The notes: generated from the sequence alone by a model not told the origin. 64,000 nucleotides of DNA from Yinghuangia seranimata (GCF_029953285.1 NZ_JASAOI010000002.1:310001-374000), one strand, 5' to 3'. Shown: positions 9,573 through 20,797, counted from the stretch's first letter. Program-made: numbers and translations.

Positions 9573-9663
9573 CCTCCGCCAAGTCCCGGCGGAGGCTCAG
9601 GCCTTGCCGCGACGACGGGGGTGTCGCGGCAAGGCCTTCCCTCCGGGCCTCCGTCCGAGGTCC
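9573..9663 (+). ncRNA. cluster of three consecutive hairpins, possible structured leader RNA or small RNA
   Basis: Hairpin 1: CCTCCGCC (9573-9580) with GGCGGAGG (9588-9595), loop of 7. Hairpin 2: AGGCCTTGCCGCGAC (9599-9613) with GTCGCGGCAAGGCCT (9623-9637), a perfect 15-bp stem with a 9-nt loop. Hairpin 3: GGGCCTC (9645-9651) with GAGGTCC (9657-9663), containing one G-U pair. They sit 150-240 nt upstream of a histidine kinase gene. Alternatives are a transcription terminator pair, a cis-acting leader, or a free small RNA. I do not recognise a known riboswitch. The strand is assigned by analogy to the downstream gene. Confidence 0.35.
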
Positions 9664-9719
9664 GCGTCGCCGAGGTCCGTTCGCCCCCCGCACGCCGCGT
9701 GTCGGTCTGGGCGCACAAC

Positions 9720-9771
9720 CCGGTAGGGCTATCCCCACTCCCGGCCTGACCAGGCCCTTTCCGCCTACCGG
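9720..9771. promoter_or_regulatory. nested dyad just upstream of the first histidine kinase gene
   Basis: Outer arms CCGGTAGG (9720-9727) and CCTACCGG (9764-9771) enclose an inner dyad GGCCTG-AC-CAGGCC (9742-9755). It ends about 45 bp before the kinase start and could be an operator pair or a leader stem. Confidence 0.35.
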
Positions 9772-9816
9772 ACGGTGCACAGTAGGGGCAGCGAACGGGA
9801 AGCGGAGGAATGCGGC

Positions 9817-11076
9817 ATGAAGCAGCTGGGTGCGTGGGCGACGCGGGTCGGGATGGGCTTCGTCCGGACGTGCGTCGTCGCGGGCGTCGGCCTGGCGGTC
9901 CCGGCGGTGTGGGCGGGCGCCGTGGCGTGGGGGATCGCGTGGGGTGCCCAGAACCCGTGGTCGTGGCTGATGCCGGTCGTGCTGGTGTGCGTCGGGACGC
10001 TCGCGCTGTCCCGACCGGTGTGCCAGGCCGTCCGGGCCCTCGTCGCGCGGTGGACCGGCACCGCCGTCCCCGGCGGATACATGAAGGCCGCGCCCGTCAC
10101 GCGGATGGCCACCGGCTTCTGGTGGAACGGCTTCGGCTACGAACGCACCCGCCGCGACGCGCTGATGGACCAGCGGTGGCGGCTGTGGGCGAAGGACCCA
10201 GCCACGTGGCGCGACCTGAGGTTCACAGCGGTCCTGCCGTTCACGGCGGGCGTCGTCGCGGCGGTGCCCCCGGCGGGGGCGGCCGTCGCCGTCGTCGGCC
10301 TGAGCTCGTCGGGCGCGGGGGCCCGCGTCGCAGGAGCCCTCGGCCTGGTCGCCGCCGTCGCCGCCTCGCCCTACGCGTGGCGCGTCCTCGAGCGGGTCGC
10401 CGTCCGGCTCCTGCGCCCGTCGCGGTCGATGGCCCTAGCCGAGCGGGTGGACGAACTCACCGCGCGGCGCGCCGACACCACCATCGCGCAGGCCGCCGAG
10501 ATCCGCCGCATCGAACGCGACCTGCACGACGGCGCGCAGGCCCGCCTCGTGGCCCTCGGCATGTCCCTCGCGACCGCCCAGAAGCTCATGGACAAGGACC
10601 CCGACCAGGCCCGCGCCCTGATGCGCGACGCGCAGGCCGGCGCCACCGCGTCCCTCGCCGAACTCCGGGACCTGATCCGGGGCATCAGCCCGCCGGTGCT
10701 CAACGAGCGCGGCCTCGCCGAGGCGGTGCGGGCGCTCGCGCTCGACGTCCCGCTCGACGTGGCGGTCAGCGCGGAGGAGGACCTGCGCCTCGACCCGCCG
10801 GTCGAGGCCGCCGTCTACTTCGGCGTCGCGGAACTGCTGACCAACGCGGTCAAGCACGCGCGGGCGTCGCGGGCCCGCGTCGTCCTCGGCCGCGACCACG
10901 ACGGCCTCGTCGTCGACGTCGAGGACGACGGCCGCGGCGGCGCCGACCTCCGCCCCGGCGGCGGGCTCGCCGGACTGCGGCGCCGGCTCGCGGCGTTCGA
11001 CGGCACCCTGGAGATCACCAGCCCGCCGGGCGGACCGACGCGTGCGAGGATGACCGTGCCATGCGAATCCTTGTAG
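9817..11076 (+). CDS. NarL-type sensor histidine kinase
   Basis: A 419-residue protein with four or so membrane helices in the first 210 residues, a HisKA_3 dimerisation/phosphoacceptor segment IRRIERDLHDGAQARLVALG (phosphorylated His within LHDGAQ) and a C-terminal HATPase domain (ELLTNAVKHARA as N box; DVEDDGRGG as G box). ATG 9817 was chosen because GGAGGA lies 7 nt upstream; an earlier in-frame start at 9775 lacks a site. It would autophosphorylate and pass phosphate to the response regulator whose gene overlaps its 3' end by 16 bp. The signal sensed is unknown. It is paralogous to the pair at 18340-20319. Confidence 0.92.
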   Translation: MKQLGAWATRVGMGFVRTCVVAGVGLAVPAVWAGAVAWGIAWGAQNPWSWLMPVVLVCVGTLALSRPVCQAVRALVARWTGTAVPGGYMKAAPVTRMATGFWWNGFGYERTRRDALMDQRWRLWAKDPATWRDLRFTAVLPFTAGVVAAVPPAGAAVAVVGLSSSGAGARVAGALGLVAAVAASPYAWRVLERVAVRLLRPSRSMALAERVDELTARRADTTIAQAAEIRRIERDLHDGAQARLVALGMSLATAQKLMDKDPDQARALMRDAQAGATASLAELRDLIRGISPPVLNERGLAEAVRALALDVPLDVAVSAEEDLRLDPPVEAAVYFGVAELLTNAVKHARASRARVVLGRDHDGLVVDVEDDGRGGADLRPGGGLAGLRRRLAAFDGTLEITSPPGGPTRARMTVPCESL

Positions 11077-11708
11077 CCGAAGACCTCTACCTCCTGCGCG
11101 ACGGGATGGTCCGCCTCATCGAAGCCTGCGGCCACGAGGTCGTCGCCACGGCCGCCACGGGGCCCGAGACGCTCGAAGCGCTCCGCACGTGGCGCCCCGA
11201 CGTCTCCGTCATCGACGTCCGCATGCCGCCGAACCAGACCGACGAGGGCCTCCGCGCCGCGCTCGCCGCCCGCGCCGAAACCCCCGGCCTGCCGGTGCTC
11301 ATCCTGTCCCAGCACGTCGAACAGCTCTACGCCCGCGAGCTCCTCGCCGACGGCACCGGCGGCGTCGGCTACCTGCTGAAGGAAAGCGTCTTCGACGCCG
11401 ACCAGTTCATCGGCTCCCTCGAACGCGTCGCGGCCGGCGGCACCGCGATGGACCCGGCCGTCATCGCCAGACTCCTCACCAGCGGCACCGGCAACGCCGC
11501 CCTCGACAAACTCAGCGAGCGCGAGTACGAGGTCCTGGGCCTGATGGCCGAAGGCCTCTCCAACAAGGCCATCGGCCGCCGCCTCTTCCTCAGCGAGAGC
11601 GCCGTCGGCAAGTACACGACGTCGATGTTCACCAAACTCGGCCTCGCGGACGACGACGACACCAACCGCCGCGTCCGCGCGGTACTCACCTACCTGAACG
11701 GCGCGTAG
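11061..11708 (+). CDS. NarL/FixJ-family response regulator
   Basis: A 215-residue protein with a receiver domain MRILVAEDLYLLRDG, an acceptor Asp in SVIDVRMPP, and a LuxR-type HTH (LSEREYEVLGLMAEGLSNKA, then FLSESAVGKYTTSMFTKLG). It starts inside the kinase gene, so expression is coupled and the two form a cognate pair. Close paralogues of both partners are found at 18340-20319 in the same arrangement. Target promoters are unknown; the dyads upstream of the kinase gene are candidates for autoregulation. Confidence 0.92.
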   Translation: MRILVAEDLYLLRDGMVRLIEACGHEVVATAATGPETLEALRTWRPDVSVIDVRMPPNQTDEGLRAALAARAETPGLPVLILSQHVEQLYARELLADGTGGVGYLLKESVFDADQFIGSLERVAAGGTAMDPAVIARLLTSGTGNAALDKLSEREYEVLGLMAEGLSNKAIGRRLFLSESAVGKYTTSMFTKLGLADDDDTNRRVRAVLTYLNGA

Positions 11709-11745
11709 GGTTCGGCCGGACCGGCTTCCCTGACGCCCCGTTACC

Positions 11746-11850
11746 GTGATCGCGCTGGACGACACGCGCCGGCGGCTGACCGCGCACGACGCCAAGCGAA
11801 GGCCGCCCGGCCGCAACACCCACGGCATCCGGGTGTGGAAGGTCTCCTGA
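11746..11850 (+). pseudogene. 34-codon open frame, probably a gene remnant
   Basis: A GTG-initiated frame encodes VIALDDTRRRLTAHDAKRRP and ends HGIRVWKVS. It sits in the short gap between the response regulator and the convergent sigma gene. It looks like the C-terminal tail of a degraded protein, but I do not recognise the family. It has no ribosome site. Confidence 0.22.
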
Positions 11851-11857
11851 CCCGCCG

Positions 11858-12787
11858 TCACACTCCGCTGGCGTCGCGGCGGGCCTCTTTCAGCTCGTCG
11901 TTGACGGCCCACGCGTCGCCGACCGGGCCGAGGTGGCTGAGCTTGTCGGGGTTGCTGACGCCGCGGACGGCCTGGATCCGGTTGTCGCGGATGTCGAGGG
12001 CCATCGTCTGGAGGATCCTGCCGTCGCGGTCGCGGAAGATCGCGCCGGGCTGGCCGTTGATCTCGTGCGGCTCGATGGCGGCCTCGATGCTGAGCAGCAG
12101 CGGGATGACCGTGCCGAGCAGGCGGGCCACGTTCTCGGCGCCGAGGACGGGGCGGGCGAAGCGCGGGGTCTTGCCGCCGCTGTCGCCGACGAGTTGGGCG
12201 TCGGCGGCCAGCAGGTCGCGCAGGCCGGCGACGTCGCCGTTCTTCATCGCGTCGAAGAACCGGGTGGCCAGCTCCTGGCGTTCCGTGCGGTCGGCCTCGA
12301 AACGCGGCCGGCCGTCCTGCATGTGGCGGCGGGCGCGCACGAGCAGTTGGCGGCACGCCGCCTCCGAGCGCCCGACCGCGGCGGCGATCTCGTCGAAGCC
12401 GAACGCGAAGACCTCGCGGAGCACGAACACCGCGCGCTCCAGCGGGCTGAGCCGCTCCAGGAGCAGCAGTGCAGCCATCGACAGCGAGTCGGCCAGCTCG
12501 GCCGAACGCTCGGGGTCCTGGTACGGGTCGCTCAGCAGCGGCTCGGGGAACCACGGGCCGACGTACTCCTCGCGCCGCACGCGCGCCGAGCGCAGCACGT
12601 CGATGGAGATCCGCGTGACGGCGGCGGAGAGGTAGGCCTTCGGCGACACCGGCCGGGTCGCCGTGCCGTCGTAGCGCAGCCACGTCTCCTGCACCGCGTC
12701 CTCGGCCTCGGCCACGCCGCCGAGGATGCGGTAGGCGATGGAGAACAGCAGCGGCCGCAGTTCCTCGAACTCCTCGACCTTGCTCAC
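11858..12787 (-). CDS. sigJ: ECF41-group RNA polymerase sigma factor (SigJ-like) with SnoaL-like C-terminal domain
   Basis: A 309-residue extracytoplasmic-function sigma factor with region 2 (AEDAVQETWLRYDG) and region 4 (SPLERAVFVLREVFAFGFDE), followed by a NTF2/SnoaL-like extension of about 130 residues that regulates activity in this group. All three ECF41 hallmark motifs are readable: WFPEP (79-83, usually WLPEP), DSGGK (202-206, usually DGGGK) and NPDKL (279-283). The start is GTG 12787. ECF41 factors have no anti-sigma and typically sit beside a carboxymuconolactone-decarboxylase/AhpD-like gene that they transcribe; that gene lies immediately upstream here. The symbol reflects the mycobacterial homologue. 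Confidence 0.92.
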   Translation of the reverse strand: MSKVEEFEELRPLLFSIAYRILGGVAEAEDAVQETWLRYDGTATRPVSPKAYLSAAVTRISIDVLRSARVRREEYVGPWFPEPLLSDPYQDPERSAELADSLSMAALLLLERLSPLERAVFVLREVFAFGFDEIAAAVGRSEAACRQLLVRARRHMQDGRPRFEADRTERQELATRFFDAMKNGDVAGLRDLLAADAQLVGDSGGKTPRFARPVLGAENVARLLGTVIPLLLSIEAAIEPHEINGQPGAIFRDRDGRILQTMALDIRDNRIQAVRGVSNPDKLSHLGPVGDAWAVNDELKEARRDASGV

Positions 12788-12859
12788 GCCGGATCCCGTT
12801 CCTTGAGGTTGCGCCGTCCGGCCGTGGGGGCGGCACGGACGCCTACGAAGATCATCTCG

Positions 12860-12901
12860 GATCCGCGGCCCGGGGCCGCGTTCGGCCCCGGACCGCGGAT
12901 C
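12860..12901 (-). terminator. strong hairpin between the AhpD-like gene and the sigma gene
   Basis: GATCCGCGG (12860-12868) pairs with CCGCGGATC (12893-12901), and the stem continues through CCGGGGCC/GGCCCCGG with one mismatch, leaving a 6-nt loop. That gives about 17 base pairs. It would end or attenuate the AhpD-like transcript before the sigma gene, reducing read-through from the ECF41 promoter into sigJ. Confidence 0.65.
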
Positions 12902-12909
12902 GTGCCAGG

Positions 12910-13383
12910 TCAGTGGAACCGGCCGGGCTCGTAGCCGCCGACCGGCTGATGCGTGACCACGTTCAGCCGGTTCGCCATGTTCATGAAGCAGACCAGGAGG
13001 ACCAGCGCGGCGAGCTGCTCCTCGTCGTAGTGCTTCGCGGCGTTGTCCCACACCTCGTCGCTGACGCCGCCGGCGCCGTCCGCGACCCGGGTGGCCTCTT
13101 CCGCCAGCTCGAGCGCGGCGCGCTCGGCGTCGGTGAACATCGGGGCCTCGCGCCACGCCGCGACCATGTGCAGCCGCACCGCGGTCTCGCCGGCCGCCTC
13201 GCCCTCCTTGACGTGCATGTCGATGCACGCCGCGCAGCCGTTGATCTGGCTGACGCGCAGGGAGACCAGCTCGCGCGTCGTGGCGGGCAGCGGGGACTCC
13301 ATGATGCTCTTGCCGATCGCCATGCCGTACTTGAGGGTCTTGCCGGCGGTCGGGATGGCGAAGAAGTCCAGTCGCGGGCTCAT
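12910..13383 (-). CDS. carboxymuconolactone decarboxylase/AhpD-like protein
   Basis: A 157-residue protein of the CMD/AhpD fold with the redox motif GCAACIDMH (Cys50, Cys53, His57), the expected active site of AhpD-type peroxidase partners. The start ATG 13383 has AAGGAG 6-7 nt upstream. It is the conserved neighbour of ECF41 sigma factors, and its upstream region carries the ECF41 promoter signature (13424-13450), so it is the likely direct target of the sigma factor next to it. The physiological substrate of these proteins is not established; a redox or hydroperoxide role follows from the CxxC motif. Confidence 0.92.
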   Translation of the reverse strand: MSPRLDFFAIPTAGKTLKYGMAIGKSIMESPLPATTRELVSLRVSQINGCAACIDMHVKEGEAAGETAVRLHMVAAWREAPMFTDAERAALELAEEATRVADGAGGVSDEVWDNAAKHYDEEQLAALVLLVCFMNMANRLNVVTHQPVGGYEPGRFH

Positions 13384-13423
13384 GGCGTGCTCCTTGGTGG
13401 TCGTTCGAGGCTTACAACCACGA

Positions 13424-13450
13424 GACGGGGCAGCCCGGCCGCCAGTGACA
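13424..13450 (-). promoter_or_regulatory. ECF41-type promoter for the AhpD-like gene
   Basis: Reading the reverse strand, TGTCACT (13450-13444) is followed after 16 nt by CGTC (13427-13424). The known ECF41 consensus is TGTCACA - 16 nt - CGTC. Predicted transcription would start about 35 nt before the AhpD-like ATG. Confidence 0.8.
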
Positions 13451-13486
13451 TGGCGCGGGTGTGACCTGGGTCTCCCCGGGCGGCCG

Positions 13487-14119
13487 TCAGTCGCTCATGG
13501 CCAGCCGCAGCCCGAAGCCGGCGATGATCGTGCCGGTCACGCGGTCGAGGACGCGGCGCGCGGCGGGCTTGGCCAGCTGGTGGCGGATCACCCGCGCGAA
13601 GCCGATCAGCACCGCCGACCAGACCAGACCGAGCACGATGTGAATGGACGTCAGCAGCACGCCGAAGGCCAGGTGCGGGGCGCCCGGCGGGATGAACTGC
13701 GGGAGCATCGCCACGTAGACCACGCCGACCTTGGGGTTGAGCAGGTTCGTCAGCGCGCCCCGCCGCCACGCGGTCAACAGGCCGCCCGGCGCGGCGGCTT
13801 CGGCCGTGGCGTCGGCCAGGGGGACGCGGCGCCAGGTGTCGTACAGCATCCGCGCGCCCATCCACACCAGGTACGCGGCGCCCACCCAGCGCAGCACGGT
13901 GTACGCCAGCTGCGACGCCGTCAGCAGCGCGGTGATTCCGAGGGACGTGAGCACGCCCCAGGTGAGGGTGCCCGTCTGTATGCCCAGGACCACGCCCCAG
14001 GCCTGGCGCCGGTTGCCCAGCGCCGATGTGCGCAATATCAGTGCGGTGTCCAGGCCGGGGCTGAGTGTCAGCAGGGCGGCGACGAGGGTGAATGACCACA
14101 GGGCGGTTGCGATAGTCAT
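13487..14119 (-). CDS. LysE/RhtB-family exporter
   Basis: A 210-residue membrane protein with the family N-terminus TLSPGLDTALILRTS and central NLLNPKVGVVYVAMLPQFIP. It is a distant paralogue of the exporter at 2941-3570. It lies downstream of the methyltransferase gene on the same strand, with a 69-bp gap that can hold its own promoter. The substrate is probably an amino acid or analogue, by family; nothing in the sequence narrows it further. Confidence 0.9.
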   Translation of the reverse strand: MTIATALWSFTLVAALLTLSPGLDTALILRTSALGNRRQAWGVVLGIQTGTLTWGVLTSLGITALLTASQLAYTVLRWVGAAYLVWMGARMLYDTWRRVPLADATAEAAAPGGLLTAWRRGALTNLLNPKVGVVYVAMLPQFIPPGAPHLAFGVLLTSIHIVLGLVWSAVLIGFARVIRHQLAKPAARRVLDRVTGTIIAGFGLRLAMSD

Positions 14120-14188
14120 GCGCCCAACGTAGTCGCGGGGGAGGGGTCGGCCGAGGTCGGGCCGGACCCTCTTCCCGTGCCGTCGGCG

Positions 14189-14980
14189 TCAGCTCTCCGG
14201 GCGTCGCGCGTACGCCGTGAACGACGGCGCGAAGAACGTCGCCGGCCCGGTCATCGCGTTGTACGCAGCGTCCCACCGGGCGATGTCCTCCGCCGACGCC
14301 AGCCCGTCCTCCACCATCGCGTCCCGCGCCGCCCACGCCGGCCCGCGCATGCCCGGCGGCGGGTTGACGACGTCGATCCGCCCCTGGAAGTAGGCGAGTT
14401 CGAGCCCCGCCGCGGTGAGCAGCCGGTCGAGCTTGGCGCCGATCTCCAGGTCGTTTCCGCGGCGGCGGTGGAACTCGCGGTAGCGGTCGTGGAGTTCGTT
14501 GACGGCCGGGTCGATCGGCGCGCGGAACCTCAGGTAGGCGGCGTCGACGTCGGTGAGGTAGACGGAGCCGCCGGGGCGGACGAGTCCGGCGAGGTGGTCG
14601 ACGATCTCCTGCTCGTGACCGCCGTTGTGGGCCAGCACGTGCCGGAGCATGACCAGGTCGAACGTCCCCGCGGGCAGTCCGGTCGCCGTCGCAGGGGCGT
14701 TCACGGTCGTGACCGCGGCGCCCTCCTTGTCGGCCAGCGCCCGCGCTATGGCCAGCGCCTGCGGGTCGCGGTCGACGGCCCACACCTCGCCGCCCGGCGC
14801 GGTCAGCGCGGCGAGGCGCACCGACACCGCACCGGGCCCGCAGCCCACGTCCGCGACACGAGCGCCGGGCACCGCGCCCGCGTCGGTCCACAGGTGGCGC
14901 TCGGCCCGTTCGGCGCTGTCGGCCATGATCCGGTAGCGGGCGACCTCGGCGTCGCTGAGGGTGAGGGCGTAGTCGGCCAT
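14189..14980 (-). CDS. SAM-dependent methyltransferase (class I)
   Basis: A 263-residue protein with motif I VADVGCGPGAVSVRL, an acidic motif II (EVWAVDRDP) and a post-motif LVMLRHVLAHNGG typical of small-molecule methyltransferases. The start is ATG 14980, 66 bp from the divergent PLP-decarboxylase start. No signal peptide or DNA-binding module is present. The substrate is unknown. Divergent pairing with a decarboxylase could indicate joint action on an amine, but this is speculative. Confidence 0.88.
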   Translation of the reverse strand: MADYALTLSDAEVARYRIMADSAERAERHLWTDAGAVPGARVADVGCGPGAVSVRLAALTAPGGEVWAVDRDPQALAIARALADKEGAAVTTVNAPATATGLPAGTFDLVMLRHVLAHNGGHEQEIVDHLAGLVRPGGSVYLTDVDAAYLRFRAPIDPAVNELHDRYREFHRRRGNDLEIGAKLDRLLTAAGLELAYFQGRIDVVNPPPGMRGPAWAARDAMVEDGLASAEDIARWDAAYNAMTGPATFFAPSFTAYARRPES

Positions 14981-15046
14981 GCTCCAGTGTGGCCGCCGCG
15001 CGCGAACGCCGTGGTGCCGACGCGCCGGTGCTGGTTGACTGCCGCC

Positions 15047-16483
15047 GTGACCGATCCGCTCCACGACCGCGACACCGCCGAAGCCGCGCTGGAGAGGGTG
15101 TTCCGCGCCGTCGGCCCGTACCTGGACGCACTGCCCGAACGTCTCGTCCACGACCGCTCCGCCGACCGGCTGCTGGACGAACTCGGCGGGCCGCTCCCGG
15201 AGAAGGGCCTCGGCAGCCTGGACAGCGTCGACGAACTGTTGCGCGTCGGCACGCGCGCCGCGACGCACTCGACCGGGCCGCGGTTCTTCCACCTCGTCGT
15301 CGGCGGCGCCACCCCGGCCGCGACCGCCGCCGACTGGACGGCGTCGCTGCTCGACCAGGCGGGCGGCCTGCAGATCAGCTCGCCGCTCGCCGCGCGCGTG
15401 GAGACCGTCGCGCTCGGCTGGCTCAAGGAACTGTTCGGGCTCCCCGCCTCGTACGGCGGCGTCATCACCCCGAGCGCGACCCTCGCCCACGTGACCGGAC
15501 TCGCCTGCGCCCGCACCTGGTGGGGCGACCGGCACGGCGTCGACGTCGCCGGGCAGGGGCTGGCCGGCCTGCCCGCCATGCCGGTCTTCAGCAGCGGGCT
15601 CGTCCACCCCACCAGCCGCAAGGCGCTCCAGGTGCTCGGCTGCGGACGCGACACCCTGCGCACCTTCGCGCGCGACGACGCCGGGCGTGTCGACCTGCCG
15701 GCCCTCGAGGCGGCACTCGCGGACCTCGACGGAGCGCCCGCCGTCATCGTGGGCAACCTCGGCGACGTGTACGCGGGCGAATGCGACCCGCTGGACGCCT
15801 TCGCCGACCTCGCCGAGCGGTACGGCGCGTGGCTCCACGTCGACGGCGCGTTCGGCATGTTCGCGACGCTCTCGCCGCGCACGGCGCACCTGGCCGCAGG
15901 CGTCGAACGGGCGCACTCCATTACGGCCGACGGGCACAAGTGGCTCAACGTCCCCTACGACTGCGGCTTCTCCTTCGTCCGCGAACGCGCTTACCAAACA
16001 CGGACGTTCGGCCCCTGGGGCGTCTCCTACCTGCCCGAGGCCGACGGCCGCGACCCCGACTACAACACCCTCGGCCCGGAGTCCTCGCGCCGGGCCCGCG
16101 CCCTGCCGGTGTGGGCGACCCTGCGCGCGTACGGCCGCGACGGCCACCGCGCGATGGTCGAACGCCACCTCGACGTCGCCGACCACCTCGGCGGCCTCCT
16201 CGACGCCGAGCCCGACTTCGAACTCCTGGCGCCGCCGCAGCTGTGCATCGTCAGCTTCCGCTACCGGCCCGAGGGTGTGGCGGAGGAGCACCTCGACGAG
16301 CTGAACTCCCGTCTGAACGAGGCGATCCTGCGCGACGGGCGGGTCTACGTCGGCAACGCGACCTACCGCGGCGTGCGCGGCCTGCGGTGCGCGATCGTCA
16401 ACTGGCGCACGACCCGCGAGGACGCGGAGCTGCTGGTCCGCGTCCTGCGCGAGCTGACCGCGGAGCTCGCCGGCCGAGCGTGA
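15047..16483 (+). CDS. PLP-dependent group II decarboxylase / aminotransferase class V-like protein
   Basis: A 478-residue protein of the glutamate/aromatic-amino-acid decarboxylase fold. TADGHKWLNVPYDCGF contains the PLP-binding Lys (HKW), LHVDGAFGMFA holds the Asp contacting the PLP nitrogen, and GGVITPSATLAHV matches the phosphate-binding region. GTG 15047 starts VTDPLHDRDT; upstream in-frame codons would run into the divergent promoter region. By family it removes CO2 from an L-amino acid; the substrate is not predictable by eye. Its stop codon lies inside the first unit of a 13-bp tandem repeat. Confidence 0.88.
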   Translation: MTDPLHDRDTAEAALERVFRAVGPYLDALPERLVHDRSADRLLDELGGPLPEKGLGSLDSVDELLRVGTRAATHSTGPRFFHLVVGGATPAATAADWTASLLDQAGGLQISSPLAARVETVALGWLKELFGLPASYGGVITPSATLAHVTGLACARTWWGDRHGVDVAGQGLAGLPAMPVFSSGLVHPTSRKALQVLGCGRDTLRTFARDDAGRVDLPALEAALADLDGAPAVIVGNLGDVYAGECDPLDAFADLAERYGAWLHVDGAFGMFATLSPRTAHLAAGVERAHSITADGHKWLNVPYDCGFSFVRERAYQTRTFGPWGVSYLPEADGRDPDYNTLGPESSRRARALPVWATLRAYGRDGHRAMVERHLDVADHLGGLLDAEPDFELLAPPQLCIVSFRYRPEGVAEEHLDELNSRLNEAILRDGRVYVGNATYRGVRGLRCAIVNWRTTREDAELLVRVLRELTAELAGRA

Positions 16484-16524
16484 AGGCCGAGCGTGAAGGC
16501 CGAGCGTGAAGGCCGAGCTCGAAC
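16473..16524. repeat. 13-bp tandem repeat (3 exact copies plus 1 diverged) spanning a stop codon
   Basis: Units GCCGAGCGTGAAG start at 16473, 16486 and 16499; a fourth, diverged copy begins at 16512. The decarboxylase stop TGA (16481-16483) is in unit 1. Because 13 is not a multiple of three, each later unit presents the same TGA in another frame. Confidence 0.9.
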
Positions 16525-16594
16525 GCGGTGCGGGTGCGAAGGCCGGCTCGGCGGTTCGCGCTGTAGGTCCTTCCTGCGGGCCCCGGCCGCGTGT

Positions 16595-19668
<3,074 letters not shown>

Positions 19669-19671
19669 GAC

Positions 19672-20319
19672 ATGCGCATCGTGATCGCCGAAGACGCGGC
19701 CGTCCTCCGGGACGGCCTCGTCCAGTTGCTGACCGACCGAGGGTACGAGGTCCCCGCGGCCGTGCCCGACGCAGACGGCCTGCTGGCCGCCGTCGACGAG
19801 CACCGCCCCGACGCGGTCGTCGTGGACATCCGCATGCCCCCCACGCACACCGACGAAGGCCTCCGCGCCGCGATCGAACTGCGCAGGGCCCACCCGGCGA
19901 TCGGCGTCCTGGTGTTCTCCCAGTACGTCGAGACCCGCTACGCCTCCCGGCTGCTCGCCGAGAACGCCGCCGGCGTCGGCTACCTCCTCAAGGAACGCGT
20001 CGTCGACGTCCGCGACTTCGTGGACGCCCTCAAACGCGTCGCGGCAGGCGGCACCGCCCTCGACCCCGAGGTCGTCGGCCAGCTCCTGGCCGCCTCGCGC
20101 CGCGCCGAGGCCGGGCTCGAGACCCTGAGCCCGCGCGAACGCGAGGTCCTGGGCCTGATGGCGGAAGGCCGCTCCAACGCCGCCATCGCCAAGCAACTGA
20201 GTGTGAGCGACCGGGCGGTGGAGAAGCACGTCGGCGGCATCTTCACCAAGCTCGACCTGCCGCCGTCGGACGAGGACCACCGCAGGGTGATGGCCGTGCT
20301 GAAGTATCTGCGAGGCTGA
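19672..20319 (+). CDS. NarL/FixJ-family response regulator
   Basis: A 215-residue protein with receiver MRIVIAEDAAVLRDGLVQLL, an acceptor Asp in AVVVDIRMPP and a LuxR HTH (LSPREREVLGLMAEGRSNAA, then LSVSDRAVEKHVGGIFTKLD). It starts 3 bp after the kinase stop and is its cognate partner. It is a close paralogue of the regulator at 11061-11708, so the two systems probably arose by duplication; insulation between them would depend on a few interface residues. Confidence 0.92.
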   Translation: MRIVIAEDAAVLRDGLVQLLTDRGYEVPAAVPDADGLLAAVDEHRPDAVVVDIRMPPTHTDEGLRAAIELRRAHPAIGVLVFSQYVETRYASRLLAENAAGVGYLLKERVVDVRDFVDALKRVAAGGTALDPEVVGQLLAASRRAEAGLETLSPREREVLGLMAEGRSNAAIAKQLSVSDRAVEKHVGGIFTKLDLPPSDEDHRRVMAVLKYLRG

Positions 20320-20569
20320 CCGCCTCCCCGACGGGTACGTGGCGCCGCGACCTCCCCAGCGGATGCGGCGGCCACATCGACGGGGCGTCTGCCATCCGCG
20401 ACCGCCCGGCGACGCCGGCGGGGACCGCGCCTTTCACCCGCACGGCGCAGGTTCTCCACCCGGAAGGGGTGCGCCTCACTCGAACGGTCGCCTCCGCGTC
20501 GCCGCCTCCCCTCCGGCCACGGAGAGTGGTTGGAGCAAGGTGCACCGGCCGTCGGAGAGGACCGAAGCC

Positions 20570-20797
20570 GTGGTGAGAATCGCCGTCGACCTGAACCGCT
20601 GTCAGGGGTACGCGCAGTGCGCGTTCCTCGCCCCCGAGACCTTCGCCATGCACGGCGAGGAGGCGCTGCTCTACAACCCCGAGGTCGACGAGGCGCACCG
20701 AGAGAAGCTGCTCCAGGCCGCCGCGGCCTGCCCCGTCCAGGCCATCCTCGTCGACGCCGTGGACGTCCCGGCCAAGGCGGTGTCCGGTGGGCGGTGA
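20570..20797 (+). CDS. P450-type ferredoxin, single [3Fe-4S] or [4Fe-4S] cluster
   Basis: A 75-residue protein, VVRIAVDLNRCQGYAQC with the C-x5-C arrangement and a downstream CPVQAI. This is the pattern of Streptomyces-type P450 ferredoxins that hold a [3Fe-4S] cluster. Two GTG codons (20570 and 20573) are possible starts; GGAGAGG lies about 9 nt before the first. It is the first gene of a ferredoxin-reductase-P450 operon and should carry electrons from the reductase to the P450 two genes on. Its 3' end overlaps the reductase start by 11 bp. Confidence 0.9.
   Translation: MVRIAVDLNRCQGYAQCAFLAPETFAMHGEEALLYNPEVDEAHREKLLQAAAACPVQAILVDAVDVPAKAVSGGR

Larger units (their letters stand above)
9347..9816. 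other. 470-bp divergent intergenic region rich in secondary structure
   Basis: This lies between the kinase gene and the first two-component system, and no protein is supported. It carries a perfect 9-bp-arm palindrome at 9436-9455, three consecutive hairpins at 9573-9663 and a nested dyad at 9720-9771, each listed separately. It must hold the promoters of both flanking genes, but I cannot assign a -35/-10 pair with confidence. Confidence 0.6.

Noticed and set aside
9573-9663. tRNA gene or known riboswitch
   Set aside because: Stem lengths and loops do not form a cloverleaf, and no CCA-proximal or anticodon arm is seen; no recognised riboswitch core.
11061-11708. A second sigma or anti-sigma gene fused to the first response regulator
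   Set aside because: The protein is a plain receiver plus LuxR HTH; the sigma gene is on the opposite strand.
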